DNA from: Bacillota bacterium
GTDB lineage: Bacteria; Bacillota; Clostridia; Christensenellales; Aristaeellaceae
Assembly: GCA_009787135.1 (NCBI GenBank)
Contig: WRGP01000179.1
Location: 1-9,377, forward strand
Direction of reading: 5' to 3'
Length of the DNA stretch: 9,377 bases
Shown here: positions 5,196-9,377 of the stretch, in pieces
How the letters are laid out: each line of letters begins with the position of its first letter
How positions within the stretch are numbered: position 1 is the first letter of the stretch
Translations under genes and position numbers: made by a program
Notes under the pieces: generated by a model
The model's input: only the letters and a program-made list of their open reading frames with translations
Database searches by the model: none
What the model was told of the DNA's origin: nothing

Positions 5196-5917
5196 CACGC
5201 ACCTCCCGCAAGGGCGACGAAGGCGTCCTCTACCGTTGTTGTGCCCGTCCGCCCGGTGAGTTCCGCCGCCGTGCCTGACGCTATTAATTTTCCGCTCGAC
5301 ATAATGCCGATACGGTCCGCCAACGCTTCCACTTCTTCCAGGTAATGCGTGGTAAGCAGAATGGTCACTTTGCCCTTGAGCGCTTGAATGGAAGCCCATA
5401 GTTCACGGCGGGCAAGCACATCCAGCCCAAGGGTAGGCTCGTCCAGAAACAAGATTCGCGGGTTTGAAATGAGCGCCATGGCAATCGAAAGCCGCCGTTG
5501 CATTCCCCCTGACAATCTTTTGGCCTTCTTGCGCAGTATACCGTCCAGCCCAAAGCGTACCGCGATTTCTTGCGCGCTCCGTTTGGCCGTTTTGCTGTCC
5601 TGCCCATAAATGCCCGCTACAAACTCCAAATTTTCGCGAACGGATAAGTTGGCGGCAACCGCCGTTTCCTGCGGCGAGATATTGATTTCCCGCTTGATGG
5701 ACTGCGGATGCTCTTTGAGGTTGTGACCGAGCAATACCGCGTTTCCCTCGGTTGGCCTTATCAAGCAGGAAAGCATTTTGATCGTCGTTGTTTTGCCCGC
5801 GCCGTTGACGCCTAGAAGCGCGAACAGTTCACCCTCGTGAATGCTCAGGGTGAGGTCGTCTACCGCCGTGAGGCCGCCGTATTTTTTGGTTACATTCACG
5901 ATTTCAATGGCGTTCAT
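5195..5917 (-). CDS. ABC transporter ATP-binding protein
   Basis: The 240-residue product has all nucleotide-binding motifs: Walker A GVNGAGKTT (36-44), Q-loop around SPQE (81-84), signature LSGGMQ (135-140), Walker B ILFLDEP (155-161) with its catalytic Glu160, D-loop GLD (164-166) and H-loop His191 in TTHY. It belongs to the drug/antibiotic exporter (CcmA-like) group, which pairs with ABC-2 permeases such as the next gene. ATG 5917 is chosen because AAGGAA lies a few bases upstream and MNAIEIVNVTKKYGG matches the family start; the frame is open 36 bases further but without a better site. The start overlaps the end of the regulator gene by 14 nt, indicating translational coupling. Substrate unknown; resistance to a peptide or other antimicrobial is one possibility. 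Confidence 0.95.
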   Translation of the reverse strand: MNAIEIVNVTKKYGGLTAVDDLTLSIHEGELFALLGVNGAGKTTTIKMLSCLIRPTEGNAVLLGHNLKEHPQSIKREINISPQETAVAANLSVRENLEFVAGIYGQDSKTAKRSAQEIAVRFGLDGILRKKAKRLSGGMQRRLSIAMALISNPRILFLDEPTLGLDVLARRELWASIQALKGKVTILLTTHYLEEVEALADRIGIMSSGKLIASGTAAELTGRTGTTTVEDAFVALAGGA

Positions 5918-6350
5918 TGTTTTCCTTCTTTCCGCTTTTGCCTGCATCGACAATTGAATTTGCCCCGTCTACCTTAACAATGCCGATGCCTTGCTTTTCA
6001 TTGCCGACGATGAGTAGCTTATCCCCCTGCCCGATCTGAAATACTTCCCTCGCGCGCTTGGGAATCACGATTTGCCCGCGTTCTCCGACGGTCACGATGG
6101 CAAAAACATATTTTCTGTCATTAGCCGGTTCGAGAGAAATATCGTCAAGCGTTCCGTTGATCAAAAGTTCTAAGGGTATGCCATAAAGAGCCGCTAATTC
6201 CTGGCATTTCAAAATATCTGGAAGCGACTCCGCATTCTCCCATTTCGCGATGGTCTGGCGTGTGACGCCTATCTTCTCCGCGATATCCTCTTGCGAATAC
6301 CGGTTGGCATCCCGGAGCGACCGCAAGTTTAAAGCAATTCTGCTTCTCAT
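5904..6350 (-). CDS. XRE-type HTH regulator fused to an AbrB/SpoVT domain
   Basis: The 148-residue product has an N-terminal helix-turn-helix of the XRE/Cro type (about 5-60; YSQEDIAEKIGVTRQTIAKWEN is the recognition region). A SpoVT-AbrB swapped-hairpin domain follows (about 84-125; TVGERGQIVIPKRAREVF then GDKLLIVG), and a Lys/Asn/Glu-rich tail. Two DNA-binding modules in one small protein suggest a dimeric or tetrameric regulator of its own operon. Start choice is uncertain: ATG 6350 has GGAGG ten bases before it, while the in-frame ATG at 6359 has only one base of spacing. The stop overlaps the ATPase start, so the gene leads the exporter operon. A 16-bp palindrome at 6394-6409 upstream is the likely operator. 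Such XRE-AbrB plus ABC-2 sets recur in Firmicutes as self-regulated exporters; the signal is unknown. Confidence 0.88.
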   Translation of the reverse strand: MRSRIALNLRSLRDANRYSQEDIAEKIGVTRQTIAKWENAESLPDILKCQELAALYGIPLELLINGTLDDISLEPANDRKYVFAIVTVGERGQIVIPKRAREVFQIGQGDKLLIVGNEKQGIGIVKVDGANSIVDAGKSGKKENNERH

Positions 6351-6393
6351 TTTTTTCATACCTCCCTGCGCATATTTTGCCACGAAAATGAAA

Positions 6394-6409
6394 TAATTGC
6401 AAGCAATTA
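6394..6409 (-). promoter_or_regulatory. 16-bp palindrome upstream of the XRE/AbrB operon, probable operator
   Basis: TAATTGC AA GCAATTA is a perfect 7+2+7 palindrome. On the minus strand a TTGCAA inside it could be a -35 element, with CAAAAT 17 bases on as a poor -10. Its position 44 bases before the regulator start fits autoregulation by the XRE/AbrB protein. Confidence 0.5.
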
Positions 6410-6491
6410 CCCATAACAAATCATGTTAACTTTGGTTGCGAAAAAGGAAAGCGGTTCAACACCATACGCCCGCCATCCCGGGGATTGGCAA

Positions 6492-6511
6492 GAGGCTGGA
6501 GCCTCGTTTTT
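6492..6511 (+). terminator. Small terminator-like hairpin
   Basis: GAGGC (6492-6496), loop TGGA, GCCTC (6501-6505), then GTTTTTA. It points rightward just before the tetR promoter and would insulate it from any upstream plus-strand transcript, although no plus-strand gene is seen immediately upstream. Confidence 0.35.
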
Positions 6512-6516
6512 ATGGC

Positions 6517-6546
6517 TTGACAAAATCGACACGCGCGTCGTATAAT
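6517..6546 (+). promoter_or_regulatory. Promoter of the tetR-dehydrogenase operon
   Basis: A perfect TTGACA (6517-6522) and a perfect TATAAT (6541-6546) are 18 bases apart, 58 bases before the regulator start. This is a near-consensus sigma-70/SigA promoter, so strong repression by the overlapping operators is expected. Confidence 0.88.
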
Positions 6547-6573
6547 AAATTATCGACATGCGTGTCGATTTTG
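6521..6573 (+). promoter_or_regulatory. TetR operator pair overlapping the promoter
   Basis: Two similar palindromes occur: CGACACGCGCGTCG (6527-6540), inside the -35/-10 spacer, and CGACATGCGTGTCG (6554-6567), just after the -10. Together they form a larger perfect 14-bp inverted repeat, 6521-6534 against 6560-6573, centred on the -10 box. This placement would let the TetR protein block RNA polymerase at its own promoter. Confidence 0.75.
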
Positions 6574-6603
6574 CATAAAACAATTTCGCTGGGGAGTATT
6601 GAT

Positions 6604-7194
6604 GTGGCAATAACCAAGAAGGGTATTGAGAAAAAAGAATATATAGTAGAAAAGGCGGCTGCCGTTTTTGTCCAAAAGGGTTTTACCGCCGTAACAATGG
6701 AGGATATTGTAGAAGCGTGCGGGATAAGCCGGGGCGGGCTATACGCGTATTATTCTTCCACAAAGGAAATTTTTGAAGATATAGTATTTCGTGAAAAAAA
6801 CGTGGATTATTCTTTTTTTACGGAAGGCATGGAGAATGAAAAAAATTCTATTCAGATACTTACCGGTTTTTTTGAGCAGCAAAAGAATGAATTGCTCCGT
6901 CTTGATACCACGATTCGAAGAGCCGTGTATGAGTTTTTTCTATTTCACAAAGAGGCTGCTTTGGAAGATGCGGTAAAGCAAAATTATAGGGAAACGGTCT
7001 CTATTATTTCCCGAACGCTTGCGTATGGAATAGCCAGAAATGAGATTTATAAAATAACCTTTGAAGATACGGAAAAAGTTGCCAATCACATGATCATTTT
7101 GTTGGAGGGACTGAGCATATTGGCGCTAAGCAAACAAATATCGCGTGACTTAATAGACGAACAGCTGGAAATAATGATTAAAAACTTAATTTAA
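6604..7194 (+). CDS. TetR/AcrR family transcriptional regulator
   Basis: The 196-residue product has the TetR N-terminal DNA-binding fold: KKEYIVEKAAAVFVQKGF (helix 1), then VTMEDIVEACGISRGGLYAYYSSTKEIF, the helix-turn-helix with the family's G-x-LY-x-Y-F/Y-x-S/N-K-E signature. The rest is a helical ligand-binding and dimerisation domain with no conserved motif, so the inducer cannot be guessed. The start is GTG 6604, seven bases after GGGGAG; the frame is open further upstream but that part runs through the promoter and operators. It is followed after 13 bases by the dehydrogenase gene, forming a two-gene operon. Operators overlapping the promoter imply autorepression, with the dehydrogenase as co-regulated target. 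Confidence 0.92.
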   Translation: MAITKKGIEKKEYIVEKAAAVFVQKGFTAVTMEDIVEACGISRGGLYAYYSSTKEIFEDIVFREKNVDYSFFTEGMENEKNSIQILTGFFEQQKNELLRLDTTIRRAVYEFFLFHKEAALEDAVKQNYRETVSIISRTLAYGIARNEIYKITFEDTEKVANHMIILLEGLSILALSKQISRDLIDEQLEIMIKNLI

Positions 7195-7207
7195 AAGGAG
7201 GGTGCTT

Positions 7208-8179
7208 ATGAATTTTTTGGTAGTGGGGCTTGGGGTGATTGGAACGACATATGCGTATGCCTTGCAAAAAGCGGGACATACTGTTGAGCATTTTGTCAGG
7301 GAGAGCAAAAGAGAGACAATCGGCGCGGCGCTGAAGGTAAACCTTCTTGATGGGCGGGAAAATCCCAAAGGCGTTGAAAAAAAAGATGCCTATCCGATAA
7401 AGCTGGCACGTCCCGGCGGCAGCTATGACTTTATTATGGTGAGCTTATCCATGGGCAAGGTGGAGGCCGCTATCCAGGACCTATCTGAAAACAATATCAA
7501 GGGAACTGTTGTTTTGTTATGCGGTACATGGGAAAGCAAAGAAAGCATCCATACAATCATGGGGGCATACCCCTATATCCTCGGATACCCGATAGCGGGC
7601 GGCAAAATCGACGAAAAAACGCTTCATTGCGTTTTGTTTGACAGTATTATGCTTGAGAGCAAAGAAAACGCGTCTATACCAAATTATTCCGCGCTCATAC
7701 AAGCGTTTCATGACGCCAAAATAAAGGTTGAATGCCCTTATGATATGCTGGAATGGATATGGATTCATATGGCCATCAACGCCGCGGTCATATCGACAGG
7801 GGCGACATATGCCGCCGATTTCCGCGATATGGAACAAGGCGCCGAGGCTTTGATGAATAGCGCAAAGGCATTGTCGGAAGCCGTCCTTGTGATTCGTGAA
7901 ACAATAAAAATTGTGGAAGCTCGAGGCGTGGATCTAAAAAAATATAAAAAAGAACTTATGCCCTATAAAATACCGTCAAAGATAGCGGGGGTGGTCATGA
8001 AAAGAATGTTTGCCAATAATGTGCTTACTCGAAAAATAATGACACTCCACGGCAATGGGTATGACCTTATTTACATATGCAAAACTTTCTATGATGCCGG
8101 GCATCAGCTTAACGTTAAAGCGCCCCGATACTATAAAAACTATCCGATATGTTTGGCAAACCTGAAGCGCGGGCTATAA
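7208..8179 (+). CDS. Ketopantoate reductase (ApbA/PanE)-family dehydrogenase
   Basis: The 323-residue product starts MNFLVVGLGVIGTTYAYAL, a Rossmann fold with G-x-G-x-x-G at residues 8-13, followed by Arg after beta-2 (FVRES), suggesting NADPH preference. The central IAGGKID and the C-terminal helical half resemble the ApbA/PanE-like family. True PanE reduces 2-dehydropantoate to pantoate; paralogues in TetR-linked operons often have other 2-oxoacid or unknown substrates. Substrate motifs here (IHMAINAAVISTGATYAAD) are only loosely like the K-x-x-N-x-x-N-P region of PanE: the family Lys is replaced by His (WIHMAINAA), so I would not call it panE. Start ATG 7208 has AGGAGGG six bases upstream; an in-frame GTG at 7202 overlaps that site. 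The gene ends before two hairpins, closing the operon. Confidence 0.82.
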   Translation: MNFLVVGLGVIGTTYAYALQKAGHTVEHFVRESKRETIGAALKVNLLDGRENPKGVEKKDAYPIKLARPGGSYDFIMVSLSMGKVEAAIQDLSENNIKGTVVLLCGTWESKESIHTIMGAYPYILGYPIAGGKIDEKTLHCVLFDSIMLESKENASIPNYSALIQAFHDAKIKVECPYDMLEWIWIHMAINAAVISTGATYAADFRDMEQGAEALMNSAKALSEAVLVIRETIKIVEARGVDLKKYKKELMPYKIPSKIAGVVMKRMFANNVLTRKIMTLHGNGYDLIYICKTFYDAGHQLNVKAPRYYKNYPICLANLKRGL

Positions 8180-8198
8180 GGGCCTGCCCCCGGGGAGT

Positions 8199-8222
8199 AT
8201 GAAGGGGCCGCGGCCCCTTCAT
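8199..8222. terminator. GC-rich perfect hairpin after the dehydrogenase gene
   Basis: ATGAAGGGGCC and GGCCCCTTCAT are perfect 11-bp inverse copies around a central GC. It lies 20 bases past the stop. No T tract follows, so it may stabilise the mRNA end or cause pausing rather than act as a full terminator. Confidence 0.5.
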
Positions 8223-8251
8223 TGCGGTTTATTGCCATTGTCCGGCATACC

Positions 8252-8291
8252 AAAGGGATACGAGGCGTGTTGTACGCTTCGTATCCCTTTT
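8252..8291. terminator. Bidirectional terminator between convergent genes
   Basis: AAAGGGATACGA (8252-8263) pairs with TCGTATCCCTTT (8279-8290), extended inside by a G-T pair and GCGT/ACGC around a five-base loop, a 17-bp stem. The right side ends in TTTT and the left side gives a T run on the minus strand. It stands between the rightward dehydrogenase gene and the leftward GH94 gene. Confidence 0.85.
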
Positions 8292-8324
8292 CAAGCGGCA
8301 GACCCGGGGGACAGCATGGACGCT

Positions 8325-9377
8325 TCAGCTTTTCAACGCGAAAACAACCTCGTGCGTCCCGCCGTCGTCCTCAAGCTCAATCCATCCGTCGTCCCGCTCC
8401 CCTGCGGACGCGCGCAGAATATAGGCGGTATTTCCATAGCGGTATTCGATTGTATACCCATTCCAGCCCTTCGGCGCGGTCGGCCGCAGGCGCACGCGGT
8501 TGCCGCACTTTTCAAAGCCGAGCAGGATTTCCATCCCGAGCGACCAAAACAGCGAAGCCGACCCCGTGTACCAGGTCCAGCCGCCCCGGCCGGGATGCTC
8601 GCCCGCGGCCACGTCCGCCGCCACCACATACGGTTCTACTTTATAGCGGCGTGCCGACGGCTCGTCCAAGCTGTGCGATATGGGCAGGATCATGAGGAAC
8701 AGCTTCCATGCCAGATCAAACCGGCCAAGCTTTGCGGCCGCCATGATGAACCAAATGGTGGCGTGGGTGTACTGCCCTCCGTTCTCACGGACGCCTTTAG
8801 GGTACGCGCGGATGTACCCGGCGTCGCGTCCCCCGTCAAACGGCGGGGCCAAGAGCTTTACGATGCCGGCCTCCTCGTCCAGCAGCTGATCAAGCGCAGC
8901 TTCAAACGCCTGCTGGCCGCGCTTTGCCCCGGCGAGCACGGCCCACGCCTGCGCAAGCAGGTCAATGCGGCATTCCTCGCATGCCTTGCCGCCCAAGGGC
9001 ATACCGTCGTCATACCAGGCGCGCAGGTACCATTCGCCGTCCCAGGCGTGCTCCTCTATGCTGTTCATCAGCGCCTCGCGCTGAAGCAGCAGCCGCGAAG
9101 CCGTGTCCGGCGCGCAGTACACGGCGTATTCTTTGAGAATAACGCACAGGAAGAAGGCAAGCCATACGCTTTCCCCCTTGCCCCCGGCCCCTATGCCGTT
9201 CATGCCGTCGTTCCAATCGCCGCCGCCCATGAGCGGCAGGCCGTGGCCGCCAAGCCGGACGCTCTCTATAGCGCGCAGGTTATGCCGGTGAAGCGATTCG
9301 GTCACGTCCGACGGCTCGGCCGGGCCGTACCAATCCGCGTGCCCTTCTGGGATCTCCACGTTTCGCAGGTAGGGCAC
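8325..9377 (-). CDS. C-terminal GH94 domain of a cyclic beta-1,2-glucan synthase-like / beta-1,2-oligoglucan phosphorylase protein (partial)
   Basis: The frame is open to the window edge and ends in TGA, giving the last 350 residues of a protein whose start lies beyond the window. HGLPLMGGGDWNDGMN (about 45-60) carries the GH94 catalytic Asp motif (DWND). GESVWLAFF, YPKGVRENGGQYTHATIW, RYKVEPYVVAADV and GRGGWTWYTGSAS follow in the order seen in GH94 and particularly in the C-terminal part of NdvB-type cyclic beta-1,2-glucan synthases. GH94 enzymes phosphorolyse beta-glucosidic bonds; in NdvB this domain trims the glucan chain before cyclisation. The full length (about 2,800 residues for NdvB-like, 800-1,100 for phosphorylases) cannot be determined here. 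The C-terminal beta-rich tail looks complete. Codon use is GC-rich at third positions, like rmuC and unlike the AT-richer tetR operon. Confidence 0.88.
   Translation of the reverse strand: MPYLRNVEIPEGHADWYGPAEPSDVTESLHRHNLRAIESVRLGGHGLPLMGGGDWNDGMNGIGAGGKGESVWLAFFLCVILKEYAVYCAPDTASRLLLQREALMNSIEEHAWDGEWYLRAWYDDGMPLGGKACEECRIDLLAQAWAVLAGAKRGQQAFEAALDQLLDEEAGIVKLLAPPFDGGRDAGYIRAYPKGVRENGGQYTHATIWFIMAAAKLGRFDLAWKLFLMILPISHSLDEPSARRYKVEPYVVAADVAAGEHPGRGGWTWYTGSASLFWSLGMEILLGFEKCGNRVRLRPTAPKGWNGYTIEYRYGNTAYILRASAGERDDGWIELEDDGGTHEVVFALKS

Noticed and set aside
4642..5211. 189-residue minus-strand ORF within the ABC permease gene
   Set aside because: Lies in another frame of the permease, which has clear membrane segments and start signals.

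Overview
The window looks like a chromosomal segment of a moderately GC-rich, low-to-medium-GC Gram-positive anaerobe (Clostridia-like). This is inferred from gene content (an RmuC C-terminus, an XRE–AbrB fusion regulator driving an ABC exporter, a GH94 protein of the cyclic beta-1,2-glucan synthase type) and from strong AGGAGG-like ribosome binding sites. The species cannot be named from sequence alone.

Layout. (1) 2-496, plus strand: end of the DNA recombination protein RmuC, then a candidate terminator. (2) 769-2928, plus strand: a compact CRISPR adaptation operon made of a stand-alone reverse transcriptase (RT), cas1 and cas2 with overlapping genes. A leader of about 280 bp follows, then a very short CRISPR array (3206 to about 3517) with four intact 37-nt repeats and a truncated fifth. 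No cas6, Cascade, Csm/Cmr, cas9, cas12 or cas13 gene is visible. (3) About 3518-4445: no gene I can support; it holds a strong minus-strand terminator-like hairpin and a cluster of inverted repeats. (4) 4446-6350, minus strand: a three-gene operon of XRE/AbrB regulator, ABC ATPase and ABC-2 permease. (5) 6604-8179, plus strand: a TetR regulator with a clear promoter and operators, then a ketopantoate-reductase-like dehydrogenase. (6) 8199-8291: two hairpins, the second a likely bidirectional terminator. (7) 8325-9377, minus strand: C-terminal GH94 domain of a large glycosyltransferase/phosphorylase-type protein that runs out of the window.

The part most worth attention is the RT-cas1-cas2-array locus. 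An RT upstream of Cas1 suggests spacer acquisition from RNA, as known for RT-Cas1 systems, but here RT and Cas1 are separate proteins and no interference genes are nearby. Two point-like lesions sit in it. The RT frame has an in-frame TAG at codon 60, between its finger motifs and the DIKSFF palm motif. The cas1 frame begins with ATA where a good Shine-Dalgarno and an RT-stop overlap predict ATG. Everything else (YADD, Cas1 E/H/D, Cas2, the array) looks intact. The locus is therefore either very recently disabled or expressed by unusual decoding. The rest of the window is ordinary regulated-transporter and metabolic content, though the two divergent regulators at 6350 and 6604 have unusually clear palindromic sites.
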